A stretch of DNA of 64,000 nt, taken from the NCBI GenBank assembly GCA_035041965.1, contig JAPYMA010000160.1, forward strand, positions 372,001-436,000. The letters run 5' to 3'. The stretch is from Anisakis pegreffii. Lineage: Eukaryota; Nematoda; Chromadorea; Rhabditida; Anisakidae. Shown here piece by piece: positions 12,701 through 26,000 of this stretch. Every line of letters starts with the position of its first letter. Position 1 is the stretch's first letter. A program made the position numbers and the translations under genes. The notes below the pieces were generated by a model. It searched no databases. It was not told where the DNA came from and saw only the letters and a program-made list of their open reading frames with translations.

Positions 12701-14944
12701 TTTTTTGTTCATCAAAAATATTGGGTATTTTGACCGAAAATTAATTGCTTGCCATATTCTAACAAAACAGTCGATCACTTGTCATTTGTATAACGGGAAA
12801 AAATTCGTATCAAGAATTTTATTTTATTTGCATGTGTTGAGAATATTCTTAAGCATTGTGTAATTTATGATGATCGCTGTTGCTGTATTTCTTTACCGTT
12901 CAGGGCACTTTCATTCTAGCCGTGAAGTTGGTCAAAACGTAAATGACTGAATCGTATGCATTCGATTTGTCTTAATGTGAACGTTCCTCACAAGCAAAGT
13001 AAAAGACCCTTTCAATGCACAGTTGCCGGCCCAATAATGGGTCAATGTAACGTTAGGTGTTTCATTCAGTAAAATTTGTCTTCAGAAAGACTGTTCATAA
13101 TCATGATCAAAAGCTCCAGAACGTTGTGAGGATGCTCACATACGCTCACACATACATTCCTTATCATTTCAACCAATGAATGTATTCCGTTTGTATCGTG
13201 AAACGAAACGACAATCACATAAAATCAATTGTGTGGTGAGATAGAAATGAGCAACTTCAAAAACGAATTAATTCTAAAATATTGAGTTGCCATCATCAAT
13301 AACAACATACTTTTGGTTTCGTTCATGAGAGTAATGATGCAAAAATAGCAACGCAATGTTAAGATTAGGATAAGCGTTCAAATAGGTCTTTTCTGTTGAA
13401 ATAAACTCTGGAAATAAGCCAACCGTGAACGATATCGTTATTCGCTCGACTTTGTCCTAGTTTGAAATTCTTTCTGTGTCTCATTCCATTTCCTAGCGAT
13501 CGCTTCTCGGACATAACATTCGGATTATTAATACCGTATCCATATGCAACAGTGCATTCGTTGTATGCGTTCCATATCGTGTACGAAACCATCAACGTCA
13601 AACGACATACAATCGTCATTGCTGCCTACCAATCTGTCTACAATATATGGTAACTAATTTCAATCTCTAGGCCTTAAGAGTGGTATGAGAATAAATTCTC
13701 ATTATAATCGAGCGCAATTCATAGAGCAATTCAATAAGAGATTAATTGAGAATCCGATTTTTGTTTTTGAGAAAAACACTATACAAACGAGATGACGTTC
13801 AGTATGTATGAAAGTGAAAGGAATTCTGTCAATAGCACTTTTAGAATCAAACGTTATTTCTTCGAAAAGAATCTTGAAGTTTTCTTCAGTGACATTGGTT
13901 GCAAGAAACATGGTTCATTTTCAATCATATCAAAACATTGTTGCGGTTGAAAAGTGCTAGCTTGAACAAACTGCACACTGAACGAACTAGTGTAGGTATA
14001 TCCCTATTGCTTTTAAACAAACGCAATGGTTGAACGCTGACAGGCACTTTTATTCCTGTACGCACTCAAGGAATTTGAGAAAGGCCCAGACAAAGAGGCA
14101 TGAATATGGAAACGAATAACGCAACCATAACGTGCTTTCGTAATGAACGCATAAAGTAGCAATCGCATCCACATTAACTTTTCGATGAGTTTTCCATCAA
14201 TGAGCAGCGTCACATTTTTGGTGCACAGATTGATGATGAATAAATTAGAGTTGCTTGAGAATTACGCATTCATGATTCTACTTTTGGAGGGCGGATAGTA
14301 CCACTGATAAGGCGATCTAACCAATACAAAATGATCTAATGCATGAGACGATAATGCTGCACATGACCAGAGTATGCTTGTAATCAATTTAGTTCCATTG
14401 ATCATAACAAGACTGACAAGAGATGATGACCACACTGACATGAGATGATGACCTCAACATTATTGACTCATGATTTTACTACCGAAGGGCGGATAGTAAG
14501 TTGAGCGAAGACCGAGTACTAGGGAGTGGCGGTGGAAGAGAATGATGAGAACAGATGATTGAGATAAGAATCACATAAACATAAGGCTCGATTCATTTAG
14601 TCTGAGTTGTCACACAGGGATTGCAGCAGTTAGAAAAAGGATAACATTCGACAGTCCATTTCGATTCAAATCGAATGAATGACCAATGCAGTGACTGTTG
14701 ACTGGTTTATAGATGAAAAGTTCATTTGCTATCAGCACAGCAGCCATCGTAATCGTTTATATGAGTAGCAGTGAATCAATGAATATGTTTCGAAATGACG
14801 AATTCCACAAAAAATATTAATGTCAACGTCAAACCGATGGTTTCAAACAACTGTGCGCACGCGCTGAGAAGGAGGCGGCGCACACTTGGTGACGTTTCTT
14901 GATGAGCTAGATAACAGTGTCGAAGAAGGTTGTGGAGTGCGCAG
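9771..14944 (-). CDS. CLEC16A/GOP-1/Ema-like protein, C-terminal half (multi-exon, provisional)
   Basis: I read a chain of small minus-strand exons, in transcription order: 14944-14835, a probable exon from 13956 down to about 13860, 13637-13535, 13079-12992, 12459-12340, 11084-10953, 10825-10779, 10608-10447 and 9973-9771. The junctions from 12459 onward agree in phase, and the best sites are canonical (TTTCAG before 10608, GTAAGT after 10779, GTGAGT after 10447 and 9771). Several peptides match, in the right order, what I recall of metazoan CLEC16A: an Arg/Leu-rich helix (SVRRLLLSACAQLFE), FDMIENE...QPM for the family FLDMFEDE...KPM, DMERIQR for DVEKTRR, LNETPN for LRGEPE, LVEPDKR for LVEPD, then GRFALVDSQLIHMILK and ALLDVAPDS near the family's ALLDL. 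Members of this family are endosomal/lysosomal peripheral proteins acting in membrane trafficking and mitophagy. Some junctions (14835 to 13956, 13860 to 13637, 12992 to 12459) do not phase, so small exons are missing from the model. N-terminal FPL-domain exons were not found; the minisatellite at 15.0-17.0 kb would lie in an upstream intron. GTGAGT after 9771 implies more exons downstream. The family call is by memory of motifs. Confidence 0.5.
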
Positions 14945-15033
14945 CTAATAGTGAAATGAGGGCAGCAGCATGACGCATGCGTCATGATGTAGTATCACGT
15001 TGTTGCTATGACGATAACTGGATAGAAGGATGT

Positions 15034-17010
15034 GAACGGGTGGATGGATGAATGAGTGGATGGGTGTGGATGAATGGATTGATGGGTGGAGGGATGGATG
15101 TGGATGAATGGGTAGATGTGGATAAATGGATGGATGTGGATAAATGGGTAGATGTGGATAAATGGATGGGTGTGGATGAATGGATTGATGGGTGGAGGGA
15201 TGGATGTGGATGAATGGGTAGATGTGGATAAATGGATGGATGTGGATAAATGGGTAGATGTGGATAAATGGATGGGTGTGGATGAATGGATTGATGGGTG
15301 GAGGGATGGATGTGGATGAATGGGTAGATGTGGATAAATGGGTAGATGTGGATGAATGGGTAGATGTGGATAAATGGATGATTGTGGATAAATGGATGGA
15401 TGTGGATAAATGGGTAGATGTGTATAAGTGGATGGATGTGGATAAATGGATGTGGGTAAATGGGTAGATGTGGATAAATGGATGGGTGTGGATGAATGGA
15501 TTGATGGGTGGAGGGATGGATATGGATGAATGGGTAGATGTGGATAAATGGGTAGAGGTGGATAATTAGATGGATGTGGATAAATGGATGGATGTGGATA
15601 AATGGGTAGATGTGTATAAATGGACGGATGTGGATAAATGGGTAGATGTGGATAAATGGATGGGTGTGGATGAATGGATTGATGGGTGGAGGGATGGATA
15701 TGGATGAATGGGTAGATGTGGATAAATGGGTAGAGGTGGATAATTAGATGGATGTGGATAAATGGATGGATGTGGATAAATGGGTAGATGTGTATAAATG
15801 GACGGATGTGGATAAATGGGTAGATGTGGATAAATGGATGGGTGTGGATGAATGGATTGATGGGTAGATGGATGGATATGGATGAATGGGTAGATGTGGA
15901 TAAATGGGTAGATGTGGATAAGTGGATGGATGTGGATAAATGGATGGATGTGGATAAATGGGTAGATGTGGATAAATGGATGGGTGTGGATGAATGGATT
16001 GATGGTGGAGGGATGGATATGGATGAATGGGTAGATGTGGATAAATGGGTAGAGGTGGATAATTAGATGGATGTGGATAAATGGATGTGGGTAAATGGGT
16101 AGATGTGTATAAGTGGATGGATGTGGATAAATGGATGTGGGTAAATGGGTAGATGTGGATAAATGGATGGGTGTGGATGAATGGATTGATGGGTGGAGGG
16201 ATGGATATGGATGAATGGGTAGATGTGGATAAATGGGTAGAGGTGGATAATTAGATGGATGTGGATAAATGGATGGATGTGGATAAATGGGTAGATGTGT
16301 ATAAATGGACGGATGTGGATAAATGGGTAGATGTGGATAAATGGATGGGTGTGGATGAATGGATTGATGGTGGAGGGATGGATATGGATGAATGGGTAGA
16401 TGTGGATAAATGGGTAGAGGTGGATAATTAGATGGATGTGGATAAATGGATGGATGTGGATAAATGGGTAGATGTGTATAAGTGGACGGATGTGGATAAA
16501 TGGGTAGATGTGTATAAGTGGACGGATGTGGATAAATGGGTAGATGTGGATAAATGGATGGATGCGGATAAATGGATGGATGTGGATAAATGGGTAAATG
16601 TGGATAAATGTGGATGAATGGGTGGATGTGGATAAAAGGGTAGATGTGGATAAATGGGTAAATGTGGATAAATGTGGATGAATGGGTGGATGTGGATAAA
16701 AGGGTAGATGTGGATAAATGTATGGATGTGGATAAGTGGATGGATGTGGATAAATGGGTAGATGTGGATAAATGGATGGATGCGGATAAATGGATGGATG
16801 TGGATAAATGGGTAAATGTGGATAAATGGATGGATGTGGATAAATGGGTAGATGTGGATGAATGGGTGTATGTGGATAAATGGGTAGATGTGGATAAATG
16901 TGGATGAATGGGTGTATGTGGATAAATGGATGGATGTGGATATGGATGGATGCGGATAAATGGATGGATGTGGATAAATGGATGTGGATGAATGGATAGA
17001 TGGACGGATG
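15034..17010. repeat. minisatellite, 18-bp GATGTGGATAAATGGATG-type unit with higher-order blocks
   Basis: The stretch is built from 18-bp words such as GATGTGGATAAATGGGTA and GATGTGGATAAATGGATG, with variants containing GGAGGGATGGATATGGATG. A marker block, GATGGGTGTGGATGAATGGA, recurs at 15059, 15165, 15271, 15481, 15659, 15837, 15979, 16166 and 16344. Spacings are 106, 106, 210, 178, 178, 142, 187 and 178, so there is a higher-order unit of about 178 bp in the middle. Because 18 is a multiple of three and some phases lack stops, very long open frames exist on both strands; they are repeat artefacts. Confidence 0.97.
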
Positions 17011-17116
17011 GATGCAAAAGCGGCATTTGAACGAATTGATGTATGAGTGATGTTGCGGCATGAATTCTATGATTCAAGGCGTTTTCGCATAGCTCCAATA
17101 GCAGACTGCTGCTCAT

Positions 17117-19297
17117 TGCTCATTGCTGCTTATGCTTATGCTCATGGCGATTATTCAAATGGTCATTAAGTCTGAAATGTCAATATTCATCTTGTTAATC
17201 TCTCCTATCATACTCGTCTTTCATACTAATTATCTTAGGTCACTCCAACATCATCACGTCACTTTCATTTACTTCACATGTCTTTTTCATTGAACCAGAT
17301 CGAGGCAACTGATAAGTGAAGGAATGTGCAAGCGGCTACTGTTTATTGTAACAAATTGCTTTAAACAATAACTGAGTTTGGCAATGTTACTCGCTCGAAT
17401 ACAGTCGTTTTAAATCTAGTTCAGTGCAATGTAACATTAGTTCTTTAAGTGCCATAGCATTTAATCATTGCAAATCACAGGCCTGTTGCATTCCGCATTT
17501 TTAATGGTACATGAACGCACACAGGCGTTTCTCTCCTCGAAGGTTATGAAATTTTCCGGCGGAAGGGTAAGGGCAGATGGCACTGCTATTTTAGTCGGCC
17601 TACAAATCAGAAAAAAAGACAAAACCATGTGTCAGTGCCAGTTTCCAAGACTTCCAAAGAGGATCTATTCCAATGCTCTACTCATTCCGCTCACTTACGC
17701 CAATCATTAATATCATTCATTAAAGTTTACTTACAGTCAATTAATTTTTTATCCAAACCGAATGAATGCATTCCCGAGTTTCTCAAATAAGTTTAACGCG
17801 CTCAAGCGTATCTTACAAAACATTTTATGTGTACGCTTGGAGGAAAATTCTTAAACATTTCCGTTTTTTTTGCCGAGAAATTATTTTACCTGGTATAATT
17901 CTGGTTACGTTTCGCGCTGGATTGCTGTCGAGGTAACCTTACTTCGAACAAACGTAACGACTGCTACATCTCAACATGGAGTATAACATGTAAATGAAGG
18001 AAACATAAAGCTGATCAATGTGATAGCGTGCGACATAATATATATGGCATCGTTGAATGAATAAATGAATGAATGGACAAGCACTGCTTAAAGAAGTGCA
18101 GAAAAGAAAGCACTGCTTTTGTCCTTTTCTAAGCTCATCGTTTTCCAATACCACAATCCACCTAAAACACCCCCTACTCTTCTTCCATTCGTCCATTTCC
18201 ACTTGTCATTTCAATTATTCATTTGGTTTTCCAATTTTGCTTCGTTCATTTTCATGTCACAGTGTAAACAGTGAGCGAATCACGTGCCTCTTATCACTTA
18301 TTCTTAATTCAGGCTATCTCCGCCTCATGTGAAATTCGAAGCTGAACTCCACGCGACCATTGGTCACATTAGATCTTCGTGTTCTCCCTGGGTTGATAGC
18401 GTGAGATAAATAAAAAATTTGTGGTGAATGCTTCGTAGTATTTAGAGATAGTAATTGCAAATGAAAGTAGATATAGCCTCTTGATATCGCCTTCATACAA
18501 ATCACGCTTCTTCGTGTGACCATGCGCAGAGTTCATCCCAACTCTCTGGTTAATATTTTAACGCAACATTTCATGTGTACGGTATCAGCAGTCACCTGAA
18601 TGGATATCATATTAGTTACTCACGACGCGTTCAGATTTTCATCTCTACCGGAATTTCTATCATCGTTCTGTATCGTTCAAGTGTCGAGAAGCTATTCTAT
18701 CAATTAGCATATTACCTGGATGATATATTAACCGCTCACGACACTGATAAACTTGGATGTAACGAATTGTTTTATGGCTTATAAAACTTTTCTGTGAGTT
18801 CAAAATGACCACTTTCTAATTCATCCAAATTGATTCTTAGTCGAAACGCTGCACAATATTTGAGCCACCAATTCATCCTCACCAAATCTTTTGAAGTATT
18901 TTCGCGTGTATACAAATGGTTAGCAGAAGTCGGAGTGAATTAAATAGAAAATCCAACAACAGCTGTCGTGGAATTAATAAACTTCACATTGCTCATAGTG
19001 ACTCCTTCGACAGAATTAAATCAGCAAATCAACTTCTTTTAGTAATGTGCCATTATAAAAGCGAATCATCATTTCTTCAACTCCAGCAGACTTGTCATTC
19101 GATATCTACATCGGATTGTGTTTTTTGAGTGTAGGATGTAATCGTTTGTCTACGAATGAGTTAGTGTAGGATGTAAATATGCTGTGTTGTCCTGCAGTCG
19201 TTCACAACTGAAGATAGCAACGTTGCTATCAAGTTTCTCAGTCTGATCGATTCACTTCACTGCAAATAGACGTTTTTCAATGAAATGTTGCTTGTGG

Positions 19298-19380
<83 letters not shown>

Positions 19381-22280
19381 GATCATTTGCGATCTTATTC
19401 CGATTTTGGATGATTTTTTGGAACCTTATTAAATGGTACAACCATTTCGCTTTTTCCCTAAATAATCTCGTTGATTCCTCACAATTTCTCGAAGTTGCCA
19501 GAAAATGCTTTTGCTGAAGGATTATTGCCGATTCATAATTCTAGTAGAATTTGGTACAACGATTACCACCAAAATTCTCATTTTAGTGGTAATCGTAGCT
19601 AACCGCTTTCAGTGTTCCAGTAATTGCGCACTTTTAATTTACCATCCTCACTGTGTTGGTGGAGCTGCTATGCCATGGAATGAAACAAACAGAAATCATT
19701 TTAACCAACTATGTTCTGCGTTCAAAAATAATCTATTTTTTTAGTACAAAATATGAAATTGCAGTATAATTGCAACATGAATAAGTTCATGCCATTTGGC
19801 ATATCTTCATCAGTTTTTGCTTGACTGGTATGGATTAAGACGGCTCGATCAAAGCTCTCGGCAGTCAAAAATAAATCACAATAGCCTGAGCAGCGACATA
19901 CCAAGGGTGCGTGTAATACTTTACTAACTCTGCAGATTATAGCTGAAATTAAATCCTTTTCAATTAATAGAGCATCTAAGTCGCAAACGTTAACGAAAAA
20001 TTGCCTCGCTTGTTCAATTCCTACCGTGGAATCTACTTTTACTTACACTTGCTCTCAGAGATTATTCTGAGGTTTTTCGAAGACGTACCGATATTACGGT
20101 TTTTCAAATATGGCATTTCGTTTCAATTGATGTTTTATTCGTGCGATGGCGTTTGCTTGAATAAACATTCAGGTACTTTTGTTCGCTTGTTCATTCCTTT
20201 TCGGCCATTGAAATTCTCGCATTTCATGTACGCTAAGGTATTAATGAAAACGCGGTTCGTCCTACTCACCAGCAGTAAAATATGAGAATGTTCATAACGA
20301 TACGAGACTCATAGAGATACATGGCGCGTTTTCATTAGGGTCGTCTTAATGGCTATGCTGAATTGGTTCATAGCATTAAAAGCTTCCATTATTTTCTTAT
20401 GTTCTGCACAGTACTCGTTTCATCCTACTTCGACGCTTTGATCCACGATGAATGCCGAAATTTTATCGATGCGCACTAGAACTTCAACCATAGGAAATTA
20501 TCGGTGTTCTCCTCCCTTCATTCCATGCACTGATCATGATGTTTTGGTAGATTGCTCATCAGAGAATTTCAGTGCGAAAACTTCATGAAGTTAGGCACAC
20601 TGAAAGTTTTTTCTGACGTATCAATCGTCTTCGAATTGCATAGGCAATTATGAACAGTCTATATTGTAGTGATCGATTTTGATTGTTCAGTTATTTCCTC
20701 TTTATGTTGACAGTAGTGTTCCTAATCAGGAGTAAACATGATTGAAAGTTATAATCAAATTCATTCGTTAGGTTTCTTCATCAACGTGTAGCGCGTTATA
20801 ACCGTTTTCTACATTTCATCATGCAGGTGAGGATGAATTTACTTTGTTTAGATGCAGCCTAGTTCTTCGCCTGTTTAGATACACTGCTCCGAAAATTTGG
20901 CATGAATTCTTCGTACTTATTCTGGTCATCAGAAGAAATTGTGAATCTTTGTGCATACCACATAACTCTTGCTTCCTCGCATTTGATCATTTCCATGTCT
21001 ATCTCAGCATCGCACATCTCTCTATTTTACCTCCACATTTTCAGAGCGGTCTACCTTTTTCCGAATGATGTATCATCTGATGAGAAGAGAAAGCTTTTTT
21101 ATTTCAGTAGAATTCACCCAAGTTTAATAAGCGGCTGAGACGATATTTGTTATTTATTAACGAATAATTTGATTCCTTTAAATTATCGACTGCTTTTCAT
21201 CGCAAAATATTGTTAATTCTAGTTGCTTAACTGATCTTTACAAATGATGACCGTGCTTCCGTCATCATCCAATGCATTATATGCTTAGGTTTAACATGAT
21301 TTTACTTCAGAAAACAGCAAAGATATAGCCATTAGTTTACAGAAATGGAATGGTCCCAAAGCACTCGTTTGAAATTTGTAATGTGTTACCACAAGAGCCT
21401 AGAACTATGTTCGCTTTTTGCATATTTATTCAAGTGAACATGTTCTGTTACCAATTAGATATTGAATCATCGTAGACTCTACACATTTTTATGCATGCTT
21501 ATGCTGTACGATCTCACTGTCATCAGTCTCGTTAGTCATCATTGCTATGAAGATAAATGTTTCGGTTAATTGCGACTGTAAATTCATTGAGGAAACATTT
21601 TAGTGAGGCAGACTTCTATCGTACGAATGGAGTCTTGCTACGCTCTAAAGTTTCCACGTTCTTGAGCATGATAACAACTTTGTTTGAGGTGCTGCAGTTA
21701 TATCAGTTCTTCTAAATATTGAATGCAAGTATGTGGGAAGTACTCATCGAACCAAATAAGATTCGAATCGTGAACGTGTTTAGGAGCAGTAAGCTTGAAC
21801 ACGAAATGCTATCAGTAGACAGAGTTTTGACGAAAGGATGCCTTCAAGCAAAATGGCAGCTCACGTTAATAATTCATTGGAAAATGAAAGATGACAAGTA
21901 CTTTTTTATGCTGAACAACCAGTCTTTTTCACCTCTGTTTGAGCAGTTCTGTTCTTCTCTATGTGCGTGTGAGCTATTGACATAAAATTTTATTATCTTC
22001 CCTTACTCATGGATTCCCATTCAGTTTTATCCTAGAATGCGCGTTCCATAGATGTGAATGGGAATAAGAACTCAGCATGCATTGAATGCGGCTTCTTCTG
22101 GCGTTTTATTTAGATATTTTCACAGATACATGTTGCCGTTACTTTTTTGGAAATTTTGCATCATGAAGAATACGTTTATGATTATCGTCAAGGTTGAACA
22201 TTGAGTCAATTCATATATTCACGCGTTGCCTTTGCCACTAAGGAGAGGAGTCGAAACTGCGATCATGAATACTTATTCTT
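17117..22280. other. no supportable gene
   Basis: This stretch is AT-rich and intron-like or intergenic. A short plus-strand stretch 21045-21138 follows a good CATTTTCAG acceptor and is open in one frame to a stop (SDEKRKLFYF within it), which might be a last exon. A 78-bp TA microsatellite lies inside. Confidence 0.4.
19300..19377. repeat. TA dinucleotide microsatellite
   Basis: About 38 uninterrupted TA units. Confidence 0.98.
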
Positions 22281-22511
22281 ATGTGTTTTCAATTCCTTGA
22301 AATGTTTCGAATTGTCTTTCATCACAGTCTTTCACACCTTTCTATATTTTTCGCCACGATAGCTGAAATTCTTTGTGATGGGCTGTTTCATTTGAAGACA
22401 ATGTTGTTAATCGTTTCATTCTGCAAGAGGAAGTCTTCGTGTGAGTTCAGCAAGATTCCTTGTCATCAATTGTGGGCAAACGTCGCTTCAGTAAGCCGAA
22501 CTACAGCTTAG
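22281..22511 (+). CDS. weak exon candidate
   Basis: An open frame of 76 codons with Cys-, Phe- and Leu-rich hydrophobic content (IFFATIAEILCDGLFHLK) contains a strong donor consensus (TCTTCGT/GTGAGT) near 22440. If used, the frame before it would be a coding exon encoding a membrane segment. No partner exon was found and no family is recognised. Confidence 0.2.
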   Translation: MCFQFLEMFRIVFHHSLSHLSIFFATIAEILCDGLFHLKTMLLIVSFCKRKSSCEFSKIPCHQLWANVASVSRTTA

Positions 22512-22893
22512 TTGGAAACTGCAACACTTGTTGAGAAAAAGGACGTTGCGAGTAGTAAGCGAAGCGAATGAATAACGTTGGGTCCAATACAAGCACTGGT
22601 GAATCCAAAATTGCGTCAGATCAGACTAGTAAAGGTCGCATAATCCAAAAAAAGCTAATCTGGGCAATGGTTGTTTTTTCATGTAAAAATGCATATCTTT
22701 AGATGCTCACCGTCGCAGTTTTCAGAACAGCTAAGCATTACTGCACTTCAAGTAGTCAATTAACACATCTTGCTTCAACACTGCTTCTTACATCGACATT
22801 CTTTCACGTTTACGAGCAATCGCCGATCAAGAACATAGAATGAGAACGATAAATTCTTCTTCAAATCGTTTCTTCATCTGTTTCACTCCCCGA

Positions 22894-23097
22894 CTAGTTG
22901 GGTTTGATTCTTAGCAAGGAAGGAGAGCGTTTAGGTGTTTGACTGTAAATTTTGTCTGAGGTTAATAGTGCACCCTGACGTATATCTTCACTAAGAAATT
23001 CAATGTGGCTGAGCATAAACACAATCATACTCCACCTGAAGTCGGAGAAGTTGAATGGACCATCAGTTTGTTTACTAAAACACTCGATGCTGAACAC
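22894..23097 (-). CDS. candidate terminal exon, unassigned
   Basis: The minus strand is open to a TAG at 22894. After a CGACTTCAG acceptor near 23043, the frame reads WSMIVFMLSHIEFLSEDIRQ and then a Ser/Pro/Lys-rich tail ending RIKPN. Codons are protein-like. It could be the last exon of a minus-strand gene. The piece upstream of the acceptor is also open, so the exon may start earlier. Family unknown. Confidence 0.27.
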   Translation of the reverse strand: MFSIECFSKQTDGPFNFSDFRWSMIVFMLSHIEFLSEDIRQGALLTSDKIYSQTPKRSPSLLRIKPN

Positions 23098-26000
23098 TAT
23101 ACTTGAAAACTACCACCAATAACAGTGTGAGCATCGAAAGTTTGCCATTCAGTGTGACTATTGTGAGATTCGCCTGTTCAGCTATCAGTATGGGTTGTGA
23201 AGAACAGCAAATGGGCAGACATTAATTACAACATTCTTTAGATTACTATATTGCTTTCGTTGAAGAAGCTGTAATTGAAAGGCTAAAACTTTCAAATGCA
23301 GTTGCTAAATACATTAACCGAGCTCTGCTGAAATGCATGAGTAGTTAATTGATTATTCAGTAAGTATTCTACATCATTTCTTCAAGTGCTTCTTCTAATG
23401 ATTAATACCGCATAAAAACACTTATTCATCTTGTTCTCTTCAAAACTGTCGCTCTGAGTAGCGGGTCAGCTGACGTAGCTGCCGGCCACTGTTGGCTAGC
23501 TTTCGATGAGGTGCCCATCGATCTCATCAACAGCAACTCACTGCTGTTTTGTGCTCATTTTCGTGCTAGATTATATTGCTTGTTTTTCGGTATTCTCTCG
23601 GTTAGATTTACTTCATCCAGCATTTCACTTGTATGGCTCAATGCAAACTGAAACGTTTCAATAGATGTTTTTATTTTTTATTCAGTTCAGTTAACATCTG
23701 ATAAGCGAATTGAATATTATTCTAGTGTTATTGTGAATTGTGCTGCGCCTTGCATATTCTGTGATCATTTCAACGTTTTTACATACGTTCATTAGGATGA
23801 CGAATTTTTGTATGGGACAGATGAGAAGTGCACGGAATGATGCCTTCCATACAGAAACAGTTTGTGTGAGAGTTCGCTTCAAAGAAATCAGCTTGGAGTG
23901 TCACTTAGTCAACTTTTTTCCGCGTTAAATGCCGTAGTGCACGAATTCCGACTTCCAGTACGTTCTTGATCCCACTTTCCGAAATCGTTCCTTTTTAAAT
24001 GGATACAACCTTTGTAAAAATTCAATCGAAAACATGGGTCCAAACGTGGCGCCATTTGCACTGAGCCTTATATGAAACAACAACATTCCAGGTGAATTCT
24101 TTCTGAAGAGAACATTCCAACAGATTATTTTTAAATCGAGTGGCATCTTCTTGAGGGGCGACACTTTGGAGATTCCGAAATCGCTCAATACGGCACCTCA
24201 GATCAAAACTAAGTTGACCTAGTTAACTTTTGAAGTGTCTGTTGAGCGGAATTTTGCTTAGATCGTTTCTACACCGAATGGTCTATTCTTTTAAGCTGGA
24301 ACCTCAGGAAATCCCATATTCGAAAATTTTGCGTTCATAGCATTTGTCTCGTAAACTAAACCTAGCAACCCTCATCATTGCGTTTGCAGTGATTCAGTGG
24401 ATTTGTTATAAATGACGCATAGGATTTTCATTAAATGTATTTGATTGCACTTCTGCTCATTCCGATGTGTGTCCACCTTACTTCATATCATACAACTTGT
24501 TGTGATTGGGCATCCACTCGGTATCCAGTGACAATTCCCCTTCTGTCGATCCACAGAATTTTTTAAACGAAAATTCTCCCCAATTTTTAGTTCTTTGGGG
24601 ATTTTTTCTGACATCATCGGTTCAGTTACGTCATCTGTTCTGAATCGTTTGAGCAAGGAATGGCCATCCGAAAGAAAGGATCATTGGCAGCAGCTTATTG
24701 CGTTATCAGTATCGAGGTGACTACATTGGAATGCAATGGACTTGAAAATATATGAGGATTTTTACGACTAATATGTTCACTCACCAACGTTAGGGATGGA
24801 TCCAGGGAAACACATCGCTGCTTTGAATACTATAATTTTTTCGAAAATTTCTCATCATCCAATTGACAGCAGCGCCTCACTGCAATTTTATTCGTCAGCG
24901 AATGTGTTTTCGTTGCCTCGTTTGAATGTGTCGAATGTCGTTATGATTACCTTTGGTTCGGAACTATTCTTCGATTAAACAGCGGAGATGAAATCTGTTT
25001 CGTTTATGAATGCTATGCACTAGCATTTCATTAATACGAATGCAAAAACAAAGAAGAAGTTTTACTGCAAACTATAACAAAAACCTTTGAAGATGACCAT
25101 GACAAATCATATATGATATGTCTTAAGCGTTTCTTTGACAAAGGAACCACACACACATTTCCAGCAGCAGTCTGTTGATTATGCGAAGTGAGTCGTACAT
25201 GGAATCGAATACGCAATAGTTTCTCACAGCTCAGTGAGTTGCGCGTAATATAAACGCGTGTGAAATATTGGCTAAAGGGAAGTTTGATAGCGATGTGATA
25301 TATAATCTACACCACTCATCTACTCTGTACGTAATACCTACTATAGTGACTGAAAGACCAGTAGTCACACTTCAGCACCTTATTTAATTACCCCAAAATT
25401 CGATAGTTGGTGACAATTATACTCATCGTATACGTCTTATTGCAGCATTCTGAGCACTCGCTCTCGATACGGCGTATTTGTTTACATCGCGCGTGTTTGC
25501 CGTTCATTATGTGATCCTTCAATATTCGCCCTTAAGGCAAATGATGAAAATAATTCAGAAATCATACGGATGAATTATTTTAGGAAGCTTTTGGCCTTGG
25601 AAAAATGGGCAACTTACTGCTCACCTTTCGATAATACTTCTGAGGAATAACTAAAGATTGATAGGAATAGAACATGGGTCGTTGGCTACCACATTAAGAA
25701 AGGAAACAAATTATCTTATTGCTCTTAGCAAGAATTCAATGATGCATCCATTTTACTTTCGAAGTATTATAATTTTTTCAACAACACAGAAATCCTATTC
25801 GCTTGTCAGATATTTTCACGGAAATGTCACTCGTAGATCTTTTGAAGCATGCTATAAAGGCTATAAGTGATGTTGCAATACGTAGCTGTGGACGAGATCT
25901 CTTGCTCCCAAACTCCATCAATTATTGTTCAAGATGAGAGTTGAAGAAACCTCTTTTTTTGATCGTATTCTATTGCCTCATCATTGGCCACTCTCGAGTT

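Noticed and set aside
13365..13653. 85-codon minus frame and 63-codon plus frame
   Set aside because: They overlap the exon 13637-13535 that fits the CLEC16A-like chain (DMERIQR motif). The plus-strand alternative has acceptable splice sites but no identifiable product.
14013..14213. Minus-strand frame (LLIDGKLIEKLMWMRLLLYA) as an exon of the CLEC16A-like gene
   Set aside because: Its donor phase fits the next exon, but its entry phase does not fit the previous one and no family motif is visible, so it was left out of the model.
15566..17116. 516-codon minus-strand open frame (Ile/His/Pro/Ser repeats)
   Set aside because: It is produced by the 18-bp minisatellite, whose period is divisible by three and lacks stops in that phase; other frames of the same repeat are open too.
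25380..25400. Spliced-leader-like TTTAATTACCCC
   Set aside because: It matches only part of the nematode SL1 sequence as I recall it and lacks a following donor.
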